64,000 nt of DNA from Streptomyces sp. PTY087I2 (GCF_001687325.1 NZ_LZRD01000016.1:121204-185203); one strand, 5' to 3'. Positions 8,403-18,341 are shown, counted from the first letter of the stretch. Notes: generated by a model not told the origin, from the sequence alone. Translations and numbers: made by a program.

Positions 8403-9296
8403 TCAGGTACGCGGGCGCAGGCCGAGCTTCTCGCGGGCCTCGTCGGGTGTGGCCACCCGGGAGCCCAGGGATTCGGTGATCCGCACGGCGCGCTCCACCA
8501 GCTGGCCGTTGGTGGCCTTGACGCCCTTGCCCAGATAGAGGTTGTCCTCCAGGCCGACCCGCACGTGTCCGCCGAGCAGGATCGACTGGGCGACCCAGGG
8601 CATCTGCATCCGGCCGAGCGCGAAGCTCGCCCATGGGGAGCCAGGGGGAAGCATGTTGACCATCGACTGGAGGACACCCGGGTCGGCGGGCGCGCCCCAC
8701 GGGATGCCCATGCAGAGCTGGAAGACCGTGGGATCGTCGAGCAGTCCTTCGGCGAGGAGCTGCTTGGCGAACCACAGCTGCCCGGTGTCGAAGATCTCCA
8801 ACTCGGGCCTGACGCCCAGTTCCTGGATGCGCTTCGCACCGGTGCGCAGCATGTCGGGGGTGGAGACGTAGAGGTTGCTGCCGTCGCCGAAGTTGAGCGA
8901 ACCGCAGTCGAGGGTGCAGATGTCCGGCAGCAGCTCCTCCACGTGCGGCAGCCGGTCCAGCCCGCTGACCAGATCGGTGCCCGGGAGCTGACGGAGCGGC
9001 GCCTCCGGGTCGATGACCAGGTCCCCGCCCATACCGGCGGTCAGGTTGATGACGACGTCGGTGCCGGTCTCCCGGATCCGCTCGACGACCTCCCGGTAGA
9101 GCCGGGGATCGCGGGAGGGGGCGCCGGTCTCCGGTTCACGGACGTGGATGTGGACCACGGCCGCGCCGGCCTCGGCGGCCTCGACGGCGGAGGCGGCGAT
9201 CTGCTCGGGCGTCACCGGGACATGCGGGCTGCGGCCGACGGTGTCGCCGGCGCCGGTGAGGGCGCAGGTGATGATGACGTCTTGGTTCACGGGCAT
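8403..9296 (-). CDS. cdhC: BKACE-family beta-keto acid cleavage enzyme, probable dehydrocarnitine cleavage (CdhC)
   Basis: A 297-residue TIM-barrel enzyme of the BKACE (formerly DUF849, 3-keto-5-aminohexanoate cleavage) family. These zinc enzymes condense a beta-keto acid with acetyl-CoA and release acetoacetate plus a new acyl-CoA. Visible are VVHIHVREPETGAPSRDP with the metal-binding HxH, INLTAGMGGD, the conserved TLDCGSLNFGD strand, and GGHVRVGLEDNLYL near the C-terminus. The ATG at 9296 follows GGAGGAGATGTTTCCGC. Gene order cdhC-cdhA-cdhB on one strand supports 3-dehydrocarnitine as the substrate, giving betainyl-CoA. BKACE specificity varies, so the substrate is inferred from context. 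Confidence 0.85.
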   Translation of the reverse strand: MPVNQDVIITCALTGAGDTVGRSPHVPVTPEQIAASAVEAAEAGAAVVHIHVREPETGAPSRDPRLYREVVERIRETGTDVVINLTAGMGGDLVIDPEAPLRQLPGTDLVSGLDRLPHVEELLPDICTLDCGSLNFGDGSNLYVSTPDMLRTGAKRIQELGVRPELEIFDTGQLWFAKQLLAEGLLDDPTVFQLCMGIPWGAPADPGVLQSMVNMLPPGSPWASFALGRMQMPWVAQSILLGGHVRVGLEDNLYLGKGVKATNGQLVERAVRITESLGSRVATPDEAREKLGLRPRT

Positions 9297-9373
9297 GCGG
9301 AAACATCTCCTCCGTGGGAGCTGACAGGGCTGGGGAGCTGGGGGCTGTTGGGGGGCTTGTCGTTGTACGGGGG

Positions 9374-10258
9374 TCAGCCGGCCGTGGGCGCTGTCAGGCA
9401 GGCGTCCACGTGGGCGGTCAGCGCGTCGTGCATGGCCTGTGCACCGGTGCCGGGGACTCCGTCGACCTGGCCGTCCGGTTCGGTGGCCAGGACCTGGGAG
9501 GCCAGTCCGTCGATCAGCGCGGTGAGGGCGAGGGCCGCGCTGTCCGGGTCGACCGGGCGGAACACGCCCTGCTCGACGCCGCGCCGGATCACGTCGGCGA
9601 CCGTTCCCCGCCACTGGCGGTAGTACTCCATGTGGAGCCGACCGACCGTGGTGGACCGGGCGGCCTCGGCCCACAGGTCGAGCCAGACGCACCATTGCCG
9701 CCGCTGCTGTTCGGTGCGGGGCGTCTGGAGTTCGATCAGCAGGCGCAGCTCGTCCCCGGCGTGCCGCGTACCGGCCGTGGCGTCGGCGCGGCGACGGGTG
9801 TCCTCGTCCATGCACCAGCGCACCGCGGCTTCGAGCAGTTCGTCACGGCCGGGGAAGTGGTAGTGGATCGCCGCCGTGCTGGTGTGGCAGGCCGCGGCGA
9901 TGTCCGCGACCCGGACGGCGTGGAATCCGCGCTCGGCGATGAGCCGGACGGTTTCGCGCACGATCTGGAGAGGCCTGCCGCCCTCCGGCGAGGGCACCGG
10001 CGGGCGAGGGGCCGACGGAGAACGTACGGGCGACGGCGTCGCCTCCGTACCGGTCGCCGGGCCGAGCAGCCATCCGACGTCGACGCCGCCGATGTCCGCG
10101 ATCCGGGCCAGCTCGGCGGCGGTGAAACGGCGTGTGCCGTTCAGGGACCGGGACAGCTTCGACGGATCGATGACGATCCGCCGCGCGAACTCGCGCGCGC
10201 TCACACCCGCCGCGTCGATCACCTGTCGGACCCGTGCGGCCACCTCGTCCTGCTGCAT
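9374..10258 (-). CDS. Hybrid XRE-TetR transcriptional regulator
   Basis: A 294-residue regulator with two DNA-binding modules. Residues about 5-65 form an XRE/lambda-repressor-type HTH (GVSAREFARRIVIDPSKLSRSLNG then LARIADIGGVDVGWLLG). A Pro-rich linker (about 70-92) leads to a TetR HTH at about 95-145 (ADIAAACHTSTAAIHYHFPGRDELL) and a TetR-type ligand-binding domain to the C-terminus (LDLWAEAARS, LTALIDGLA). It is the first gene upstream of the carnitine-type operon on the same strand, 77 bases before cdhC, so it most likely controls that operon and itself. A perfect palindrome sits 65 bases upstream of its start and could include its operator. Confidence 0.85.
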   Translation of the reverse strand: MQQDEVAARVRQVIDAAGVSAREFARRIVIDPSKLSRSLNGTRRFTAAELARIADIGGVDVGWLLGPATGTEATPSPVRSPSAPRPPVPSPEGGRPLQIVRETVRLIAERGFHAVRVADIAAACHTSTAAIHYHFPGRDELLEAAVRWCMDEDTRRRADATAGTRHAGDELRLLIELQTPRTEQQRRQWCVWLDLWAEAARSTTVGRLHMEYYRQWRGTVADVIRRGVEQGVFRPVDPDSAALALTALIDGLASQVLATEPDGQVDGVPGTGAQAMHDALTAHVDACLTAPTAG

Positions 10259-10323
10259 GGTCAGTCACCGTAACCATGCGTTGAGAAAACCTCAACATGG
10301 GCAGGCGCAACCCACAAGATAAA

Positions 10324-10373
10324 AGGGGTGTTGCGGTTCTGACTGATGCATCAGTCAGAACCGCAACACCCCT
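10324..10373 (-). terminator. Perfect 50-bp palindrome followed by T-tract: intrinsic terminator, possible operator
   Basis: All 50 bases are self-complementary (centre at TGATGCATCA, between 10348 and 10349). Read on the minus strand, the hairpin is followed directly by TTTTATCTTG, which is the layout of a Rho-independent terminator for the sigma-factor gene that ends 28 bases earlier. The central TGACTGATGCATCAGTCA also has the symmetry expected of a TetR-type operator and lies just upstream of the XRE-TetR gene, so it may act in both ways. The palindromy and T-tract are seen directly; the functions are inferred. Confidence 0.8.
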
Positions 10374-10400
10374 CCTGCCCGCGGTCCGCCCCGGCGGCGG

Positions 10401-11282
10401 TCACTCCTGGGTGAGCATTCCGCTCCGCAGCTTGCCCAGCATCCGGCTCAGCAGCCGGGACACATGCATCTGCGATATCCCGAGCTCCGCGCCGATCTGC
10501 GCCTGGGTCATCTCCTGACCGAAGCGCATGTCGATGATCCGGCGCTCCCGCTCGTCGAGTTCGTCCAGCAGGGGAGCGAGGGCGTGAAGATTCTCCACGG
10601 TCTCCATGGCGGGGTCCGGATCGCCCAGCACATCGGCGAAGGTCCGCCCGGCGGCCTGGCCGGGCCCGGCCTCCGCGGTGTCGGTCGGCATGTCCAGGGA
10701 GCCCGCCGTGTAGCCGTTGGAGGCGACGATCCCCTCCGTGACCTCGGACTCCTCGATCCCCAGGTACTCCGCGAGCTCCTTGGCCGTGGGGTCCCGGTCG
10801 AGGTCGCCGGCCAGGGACTCCTTCGCCTTGGCGAGGTCGACCCGCAGCTCCTGGAGGCGTCGCGGCACATGCACGGCCCAGCTCGTGTCGCGGAAGAACC
10901 GCTTGATCTCCCCGACGATGTACGGCACCGCGAAAGACGTGAACTCGACCTCCCGGGAGAGGTCGAACCGGTCGATCGCCTTGATCAGCCCGATGGTGCC
11001 GACCTGGACGATGTCCTCCATGTCGCCGCTGCCCCGGTTGCGGAAGCGGTTGGCGGCGAAGCGGACGAGGGACAGGTTCATCTCGATGAGGGTGTTGCGC
11101 GCGTACTGGTACTCGTGCGTGCCCTCCTCCAGGACCTGGAGCCGGTCGAAGAAGAGACGCGAGAGCCGACGCGCGTCCAGCGGGGCGATCTTCCCGGCAT
11201 CCTCGATCCACGGAAGCTCTTCGGTGGTGCCCGTCCGCTCCGTACCGGCGGTCTGCGCGGCCTGCGCGGTCTGCACGGTCAT
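10401..11282 (-). CDS. RNA polymerase sigma factor of the SigB/SigF/SigG subfamily
   Basis: A 293-residue group-3 sigma-70 factor. Region 2 is at about 60-135 (YARNTLIEMNLSLVRFAANR, DIVQVGTIGLIKAIDRFD, FTSFAVPYIVGEIKRFFRD), region 3 at about 140-200, and region 4 HTH at about 240-285 (RIIDMRFGQEMTQAQIGAELG, ISQMHVSRLLSRML). The length and the FFRDTSWAVHVPRRLQELR segment are typical of stress/differentiation sigma factors of Streptomyces controlled by anti-sigma antagonists. No anti-sigma gene is adjacent; a PP2C-type phosphatase, a common partner in such circuits, lies 1.5 kb away on the other strand. A strong terminator hairpin follows. Its exact paralogue is not assignable by eye. Confidence 0.9.
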   Translation of the reverse strand: MTVQTAQAAQTAGTERTGTTEELPWIEDAGKIAPLDARRLSRLFFDRLQVLEEGTHEYQYARNTLIEMNLSLVRFAANRFRNRGSGDMEDIVQVGTIGLIKAIDRFDLSREVEFTSFAVPYIVGEIKRFFRDTSWAVHVPRRLQELRVDLAKAKESLAGDLDRDPTAKELAEYLGIEESEVTEGIVASNGYTAGSLDMPTDTAEAGPGQAAGRTFADVLGDPDPAMETVENLHALAPLLDELDERERRIIDMRFGQEMTQAQIGAELGISQMHVSRLLSRMLGKLRSGMLTQE

Positions 11283-11881
11283 GTCGCTTCACGCTCCCTG
11301 GTTCCTGGTTCATAGGCCCTCAGGCCTGTTCGCCTTCCCGGCGGCACGGCTCTCATGCGTGGCGGAGGGAGCCGATCCGGTCATGCGGATCGAGTTGGCC
11401 GGAATCAAGCCCGGTTCGGCCCTGAGGAACCGTCACGTGCGGCCGCCCGAGAGGCGCGTGTGACGGGCGCGTGTTCCGGACCGCAGGTGAGGGGCGTGGG
11501 CGTGGAGGTACGCAGAACCGCCCCACCGGTACGGGGGAGCCCGGTGGGGCGGCCGCCACCAGAGTGCCACAGGCGGGCGGCAGTTGGGGCCGCACCGGCA
11601 CGTATTGGCCTACGGATGAGTCGATTTCGCCACTCGTCCACGATGCGGGCGCGCCCCCGCGACGCCTTGCCGTGCCTCCGATGGACGCCCCCCGGTGAAG
11701 GGATCCCGGCGCCTCCCGTTGATTGCGGTGTCATGAACAGATTTGCCTCGCGGAATACCTGCCGTATCCACTGGCCTTTCCTCTCCGGAGAGTGCGCTGC
11801 TCCGGCGGGCGCGCCGCCCCGGACGCCGGGCGCCCGCGACCGAGGAGACCGAGCATCGGACGGAACGAGACCGAGGAGACC
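11283..11881. other. Divergent 599-bp intergenic region
   Basis: This region separates the minus-strand sigma-factor gene from the plus-strand acetyltransferase gene and must hold both promoters. No convincing coding frame, RNA gene or known operator was seen. A 13-bp direct repeat GACCGAGGAGACC occurs at 11838-11850 and 11869-11881; each copy contains a Shine-Dalgarno-like GAGGAG, and the second abuts the acetyltransferase ATG. Confidence 0.5.
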
Positions 11882-12625
11882 ATGACCCAGAACGACATCC
11901 GGCCCCGGACCGATGCCCCTTCCCGGCTCCACCCGCTGGACAACCCCGCCCGGTCCTCGCTCACCGGCCCGCACGCCCACTTCGCCGAGAGCCTTGGGCG
12001 GGTCCTGCGCTATCCCGCCGACGTCACTCCCTGGATCGCGCTCCCCGACACCCCGGAGCCCCGGGACTGGGCCGATCTCGCGGCACTCGCCGGGCCGGGT
12101 GCCTCTGTCGCCCTGGCCGCGTTCCAGGCGCTGCCGCCGAGTGACTGGGAGATCACCTTCCGGGCCGACGGCGTCCAGCTGGTCGATGAGTCGGTGGACG
12201 CCGCGCCCGACCCGGAGGCGGTCCCGCTCGGCCCGCGGGACGTGCCGGAGATGCTGGACCTGGTGGCGCGCACCCGCCCCGGCCCCTTCCTGCCGCGCAC
12301 GGTCGAGCTGGGCACCTATCTGGGCATCCGGCGGGGCGGCGCCCTGGTGGCGATGGCGGGGGAGCGGCTGCACCCGCCCGGCTGGACCGAGATCAGCGGC
12401 GTCTGCACGGACGAGTCCGTACGGGGGCAGGGGCTGGCGAGCCGGCTGGTCCTGGCCGTCGCACACGGGATCCGAGAGCGCGGCGAGACGCCGTTCCTGC
12501 ATGCGTCCGCCTCCAACACCGGCGCCATCCGGCTCTACGAGTCCCTGGGGTTCCGGCTCCGCCGGCGTACGGAATTTCTCTTCGCCCTCGTCCCCGCCGA
12601 GATCCCGTCGGTCCACGGGACCTGA
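11882..12625 (+). CDS. GNAT-family N-acetyltransferase
   Basis: A 247-residue protein with a C-terminal FR47-like GNAT domain: EISGVCTDESVRGQGLASRL at about 170-190 gives the acetyl-CoA binding motif A, and PFLHASASNTGAIRLYESLGF near 205-225 is motif B. The N-terminal half (about 1-115) is a divergent domain seen in many actinobacterial GNAT proteins with no assigned substrate. The ATG at 11882 is preceded by GAGGAG. A strong hairpin follows the stop codon. The acyl acceptor cannot be deduced. Confidence 0.85.
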   Translation: MTQNDIRPRTDAPSRLHPLDNPARSSLTGPHAHFAESLGRVLRYPADVTPWIALPDTPEPRDWADLAALAGPGASVALAAFQALPPSDWEITFRADGVQLVDESVDAAPDPEAVPLGPRDVPEMLDLVARTRPGPFLPRTVELGTYLGIRRGGALVAMAGERLHPPGWTEISGVCTDESVRGQGLASRLVLAVAHGIRERGETPFLHASASNTGAIRLYESLGFRLRRRTEFLFALVPAEIPSVHGT

Positions 12626-12632
12626 GGCACCC

Positions 12633-12660
12633 CCGGCCCGGGGCCGAGGTCCCGGGCCGG
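12633..12660 (+). terminator. GC hairpin after the acetyltransferase gene
   Basis: CCGGCCCGGG and CCCGGGCCGG form a perfect 10-bp stem with an 8-base loop, starting 8 bases after the stop codon. No T-tract follows, which is usual for Streptomyces terminators. Confidence 0.6.
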
Positions 12661-12792
12661 AAGTCCCGGACGGGACCTTCGGCACCCCCTCGGGGTCCTT
12701 AGGCCTCCTGTGCGGAGGCCCGCCTCCCGGTCCACTGGAAGGGACCGGCCGAAACTGCGGCCGGCGCCGAGACACCACCGGGAGGACAGGCC

Positions 12793-13995
12793 GTGCCCAT
12801 GAGGTTGCTGGACATGGCACAGAAGCCACAGACGCCGAAGAAGCAGAGCGGTGTACGGCACCGGGACGGTGGTGCGCCGGGGCCGGACGCGAGCATCGCG
12901 GCGGTGTCCGACGGCCGCATCGGCAACTGGGCGCTGGTCGGCGGGCTCGCCCTGCTGACCCTGCTGGTGGCCTTCCTCGACGTCAGCACGGGCAACGACC
13001 TGCGGGTCGTGCCCCTGCTCGTGGTGGTTCCGGCACTGGCCTCCGTGTATTGCAGCCTCCGCCAGACCGTCTGGGTCGCGGTGTGGATCACCACGGTCGT
13101 CGTCGGCTTCCGGGCCGGCGCGGACGGCACCTTCTGGGACTTCGTCTTCGGCATCGGCTTCGCCGTACTGGCCTGTGCCCTCGGCGTCGCCGCCTGCGCG
13201 GCGCGTATCCGGCACGCCACCGAGATGGCGCGGCTGCGGTCCGCCGCCGTCACCCTCCAGCGCCAGATCCTGCGGCCGCTGCCCGTCATGACCGACCACG
13301 TCTTCGCGTACGGGCTCTACGAGCCGATCGAGGAGGACCGCTTCGTCGGCGGCGACATCTACGAGGTCGTCGAGTCGCCCCACGGGACCCGGGTGATCAT
13401 CGGGGACGTCCAGGGCAAGGGGCTCCCGGCCATCGGCGCCGGATTCGCGGCCATCGCCGCGTTCCGTGAGGCGGCCATCCGCGAACCCACGCTCACCGGA
13501 GTGGTCCAGGCGCTGGAGGACGCGGTCGTCCGGCACAACGAGTTCTCCGCCCAGACCGGCGAGGTCGAACGCTTCGTGACCGCGCTCGTGCTCGGGTTCG
13601 ACGAGGGCGGCCGGGTGGAGGCCGTGAACTGCGGCCATCTGCCGCCGCGCCTGCTGCACGACGGCGAAACCTCGGCCGTCACGCTCCACCGGACCTCCGT
13701 CCCCCTCGGCCTCGCCGGACTCAGCCCGGAGGCCCGTGAAGCCGAGTCCTTCGACTTCCCGCCCGGCGCGACGCTCCTCGCCGTCACCGACGGGGTGACC
13801 GAGGCCCGCGACGCCACGGGCGCCTTCTACCCGCTGGACGAGCGGGTCGCGGCCTGGGCCGGGCACGGTCCGCGCGAGCTGCTCGACGCGCTCCACGGCG
13901 ACCTGGAGGAGTTCTCCGGCGGCATCCGGCGCGACGATGTCGCCGCACTGGCACTGCACCGCGCGCCCGCGGCGGCGGCCGCAGCGGCCCTCTGA
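12793..13995 (+). CDS. Membrane-anchored PP2C-type (SpoIIE-like) serine/threonine phosphatase
   Basis: A 400-residue protein with three or four hydrophobic segments at about 45-140 (ALVGGLALLTLLVAFLDV; VVPLLVVVPALASVY; VWVAVWITTVVVGF; FGIGFAVLACALGVAACAA) and a cytoplasmic SpoIIE/PP2C phosphatase domain at about 155-390. Metal-binding motifs are visible: DRFVGGDIYEV, IIGDVQGKGLPA and VTDGVTEARD, plus GGIRRDDVAALAL. Such proteins dephosphorylate anti-anti-sigma factors in SigB/SigF-type networks. The GTG at 12793 has GGAGGA at good spacing; ATG at 12799 is an alternative. The nearby sigma-factor gene makes a regulatory link possible, but none is shown. Confidence 0.88.
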   Translation: MPMRLLDMAQKPQTPKKQSGVRHRDGGAPGPDASIAAVSDGRIGNWALVGGLALLTLLVAFLDVSTGNDLRVVPLLVVVPALASVYCSLRQTVWVAVWITTVVVGFRAGADGTFWDFVFGIGFAVLACALGVAACAARIRHATEMARLRSAAVTLQRQILRPLPVMTDHVFAYGLYEPIEEDRFVGGDIYEVVESPHGTRVIIGDVQGKGLPAIGAGFAAIAAFREAAIREPTLTGVVQALEDAVVRHNEFSAQTGEVERFVTALVLGFDEGGRVEAVNCGHLPPRLLHDGETSAVTLHRTSVPLGLAGLSPEAREAESFDFPPGATLLAVTDGVTEARDATGAFYPLDERVAAWAGHGPRELLDALHGDLEEFSGGIRRDDVAALALHRAPAAAAAAAL

Positions 13996-14010
13996 CCGGC
14001 TCGGCGTCGA

Positions 14011-14120
14011 TCGGCCCTCGTCACCGGGGGCGCCTCCGGTATCGGCCTCACCAAGACCGCGGCGCTCGAATACGCCGCCCGGACGTCCGGCTGGTGGACG
14101 GCTGCCACTCCGCCCCGTGA
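14011..14120 (+). pseudogene. Collapsed short-chain dehydrogenase (SDR) remnant
   Basis: Within 110 bases three pieces of an SDR enzyme can be read. The nucleotide-binding start ALVTGGASGIGL is joined directly to TKTAALEYAA, which in intact SDRs comes some 140 residues later after the active-site Tyr/Lys helix. In another frame follows LVDGCHSAP and a stop, like the usual C-terminal PVDGGYTA ending. The pattern fits large internal deletions plus a frameshift in a former SDR gene. It lies between the phosphatase and the alcohol dehydrogenase genes and has no start codon or ribosome site. Confidence 0.6.
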
Positions 14121-14227
14121 CCGAGGCCCCGAGTGGCGCGCGGGCGACACGAGGGCGACAAAGAGAACAGAGAAAGCACGAGGGCGGGCGAGGACGAGCA
14201 AGCAGCAAGGAAGAAGCGAGGAGACCC

Positions 14228-15268
14228 ATGAAAGCCGTTCAGTACCGAGCCGTCGGCGCCGCCCCCGAGGTGGTCACGGTCCCGGATCCCGAGCCCGGCC
14301 CCGGCCAGGTCCTGCTGAAGGTCACCGCCGCCGGCGTCTGCCACTCCGACATCGCCGTGATGAGCTGGTCCGCCGACCAGATCCCCTTCCCGCTGCCCCT
14401 CACCCTGGGCCACGAAGGTGTCGGCACGGTCGCCGCGCTCGGTGACGGCGTCGACGGCTTCGCGGTCGGCGACTCCGTCGCGGTGTACGGGCCCTGGGGC
14501 TGCGGCACCTGCGTGAACTGCGCCGAGGGCAAGGAGAACTACTGCCTGCGCGCCGGGGAGCTCGGCATCATGCCGCCCGGCCTCGGCGCCCCGGGCGCGA
14601 TGGCCGAGTACATGATCGTCGACAACCCCCGCCACCTCGTCCCGATCGGCGACCTCGACCCGGTGAAGACGGTGCCCCTCACCGACGCCGGACTCACCCC
14701 GTACCACGCGATCGTGCGCTCCCTGGCGAAGCTCGTGCCCGGTTCCACCGCCGTGGTCATCGGCACCGGCGGCCTCGGCCACGTCGCGATCCAGCTGCTG
14801 CGCGCCATGACGGCCGCGCGGGTGATCGCCCTCGACGTCGCCGAGGACAAGCTCGCCCTGGCCAGGACCGTCGGTGCGCACGAGGTGGTCCGCTCCGACG
14901 AGAAGGCGGCCGCCCGGGTCAGGGAACTGACCGGCGGACTCGGCGCCCACGTGGTCCTCGACTTCGTCGGAGCGCCGCCCACCGTGCAGACCGCCGGAGC
15001 CGCCGCCCGCGTGGACGGCGACGTGACCATCGTGGGCATCGGCGGCGGCGCGCTCCCGGTCGGCTTCGGGACACTGCCGTACGGAGCCAACGTCTGCGCA
15101 CCGTACTGGGGCTCGCGCAAGGAGCTGGCCGAGGTCCTCGACCTGGCCCACGCCGGAGCGGTGGACGTGCACGTGGAGACGTACTCCCTGGACGAGGCCC
15201 CGCTCGCGTACGAGCGCCTCCACGACGGCAGGATCAACGGCAGGGCGGTGATCCTGCCCAACGGCTGA
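14228..15268 (+). CDS. Zinc-dependent NAD(P) alcohol dehydrogenase (MDR family)
   Basis: A 346-residue medium-chain dehydrogenase. Catalytic zinc ligands are visible in AGVCHSDI and TLGHEGVGTV, the structural zinc loop is CGTCVNCAEGKENYC, and the cofactor-binding GTGGLGHVAIQLLRA lies near residues 180-195 with ALDVAEDKL after it. Complete length and motif set indicate an active enzyme; the substrate is likely an alcohol or aldehyde but cannot be set. The ATG follows GAGGAGACCC. A purine-rich leader and an SDR remnant lie upstream, and a hairpin terminator follows. Confidence 0.92.
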   Translation: MKAVQYRAVGAAPEVVTVPDPEPGPGQVLLKVTAAGVCHSDIAVMSWSADQIPFPLPLTLGHEGVGTVAALGDGVDGFAVGDSVAVYGPWGCGTCVNCAEGKENYCLRAGELGIMPPGLGAPGAMAEYMIVDNPRHLVPIGDLDPVKTVPLTDAGLTPYHAIVRSLAKLVPGSTAVVIGTGGLGHVAIQLLRAMTAARVIALDVAEDKLALARTVGAHEVVRSDEKAAARVRELTGGLGAHVVLDFVGAPPTVQTAGAAARVDGDVTIVGIGGGALPVGFGTLPYGANVCAPYWGSRKELAEVLDLAHAGAVDVHVETYSLDEAPLAYERLHDGRINGRAVILPNG

Positions 15269-15295
15269 CCTCCCCCTGGTTCTCGGACTGCCCCG

Positions 15296-15320
15296 GCCCC
15301 GGGTGGCTGCCACCCGGGGC
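15296..15320 (+). terminator. Hairpin terminator after the alcohol dehydrogenase gene
   Basis: GCCCCGGGTGG and CCACCCGGGGC form a perfect 11-bp stem closed by a CTG loop, 27 bases after the stop codon. It insulates the ABC-F leader region downstream. Confidence 0.7.
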
Positions 15321-15373
15321 GGGCCGACGGCCGGGCGGCCGGAAAATCCCGGCACCGGTGACCCGCCCGCCGC

Positions 15374-15379
15374 TAGACT
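15374..15379 (+). promoter_or_regulatory. Probable -10 element (TAGACT) of the ABC-F leader transcript
   Basis: TAGACT is a near-consensus vegetative -10 hexamer for Streptomyces. The start of transcription would fall 6-8 bases downstream, on or beside the A of the ATG at 15387, so the leader ORF would be leaderless. No good -35 hexamer is seen. Confidence 0.55.
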
Positions 15380-15386
15380 GGCCGAC

Positions 15387-15422
15387 ATGGGTTCGTACCG
15401 CTTCTACTACTTCTTCCGCTGA
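15387..15422 (+). CDS. 11-residue leader peptide upstream of the ABC-F gene
   Basis: A short open frame encodes MGSYRFYYFFR. It is rich in aromatic residues, ends 223 bases before the ABC-F start, and begins about 7 bases after a TAGACT -10 element. Many antibiotic-resistance ABC-F genes of actinobacteria and firmicutes are controlled by ribosome-mediated attenuation, where a drug-stalled ribosome on a short leader ORF changes the folding of the downstream RNA. The position and composition here fit that scheme. Translation itself is not proven by sequence. Confidence 0.6.
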   Translation: MGSYRFYYFFR

Positions 15423-15510
15423 TTCCCGGCCCGGACGGCCGCAGCGCGCCGCACCGCGCGTCCCACTGAGACGCCCCGGTGCCATGGTCCTCGTGACTGG
15501 CGACTCGTGA

Positions 15511-15529
15511 CGATGTCTCGCTGACATCG
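15511..15529 (+). promoter_or_regulatory. Candidate attenuator stem in the ABC-F leader
   Basis: CGATGTC and GACATCG form a 7-bp perfect stem around a TCGCT loop, between the leader peptide and the ABC-F gene. Flanking bases (GTGA before, ACGCCAC after) could extend it imperfectly. It is a candidate for the antiterminator/terminator switch expected of ribosome-mediated attenuation; alternative pairings with the GC-rich bases just after the leader stop are possible. Confidence 0.35.
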
Positions 15530-15645
15530 ACGCCACGACGTCACTCCGCGCCCGCCGCCGTCCCTCCGCCGTCCGGCATCCACGCCCCGCTCCCGCCGCG
15601 CTTCCGCGCGCGCCGCTGCGGGCCGTCACCAGGGAAAAGGCACCC

Positions 15646-17394
<1,749 letters not shown>

Positions 17395-17930
17395 GCGCGC
17401 AGCCGGTCGACGAACACCCGCTGACCGGCGATCAGCCGCTCGGCCGCCTGCTCCGGCGTGCACCAGGCGAACCGGTCCATCTCCGGGAACTCCCGCTGCA
17501 CGCCGGACCCGCGCGGCCACTCCATCGTGAACGTCCCGGGCACGACGGACGCCAGGTCCAGTTCGGCCTCCAGGGCCCACACGGTCACCGTCTTGCCGCT
17601 GCGCTGCCGTGACTCGCCGAGCGCGATCCACTCACCCGGCGGGACGGGCACCCCCAGCTCCTCGACGAACTCGCGGCGGGCGGCCGCCTCCGGACCCTCA
17701 TCCGGCTCGTACTCGCCCTTCGGCACCGACCACGCGGCCGCCTCCCGCCCCGCCCAGAACGGGCCGCCCATATGCCCGATCAGCACCTCGACATCCCGCT
17801 CGCCCGCGTCCTCGCCCTCCGTGACCCGGAAGAGAAGGAGCCCCGCACTGCGCCTGCCTGTCGACATGTCGCCAAGTCTGCGGCGGCGGAGTACGGGGCG
17901 CCACGCGGGGGCGTTCGGCCCGGGGGGCTT

Positions 17931-18341
17931 TTACGTCTTGCGGTAGCCGTACGCCTCCGTGGCCGCCGCCTCCACGGCCGCGAGGTCACCACCGGCCGAG
18001 GCCGTCACCACGGCGGCCACCGCGCCCTCCACGAACGGCGCGTCCACGAGCCGGGTGTTCTCGGGCAGCTCGTCGCCCTCGGCGAGCATGGACTTCACGG
18101 TGAGGACCGCGCTCCCCAGGTCCACCAGGACCGCGACGCCGGCACCCCGGTCCACCGAGGCGGCGGCCCGCTCGATCAGCTCCGCGCTCGTCCCGAGCCC
18201 GCCGTTGGGCAGCCCGCCGGCCGGGGCGACCGGCGCGGTCACCCCTCCGGCGGCGAGCCCCCGGGCCAGCTCGGCGACCGACTCGGCGACCGGGCCGCTG
18301 TGGGAGACGAGCACGATGCCCACCTGCTGCTCGTCGCTCAC
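17931..18341 (-). CDS. dhaM: Dihydroxyacetone kinase phosphotransfer subunit DhaM
   Basis: A 136-residue EIIA-Man-like protein that receives phosphate from the PTS protein HPr and passes it to ADP bound on DhaL. The phosphorylated His is in VSHSGPVAESV near residue 14, and the AVLVDLGSAVLTVK segment is typical. It consists of the single EIIA domain, without the HPr and EI-like extensions of E. coli DhaM. Its start overlaps the dhaL stop by four bases, so it is the last gene of the dhaKLM operon. Confidence 0.92.
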   Translation of the reverse strand: MSDEQQVGIVLVSHSGPVAESVAELARGLAAGGVTAPVAPAGGLPNGGLGTSAELIERAAASVDRGAGVAVLVDLGSAVLTVKSMLAEGDELPENTRLVDAPFVEGAVAAVVTASAGGDLAAVEAAATEAYGYRKT

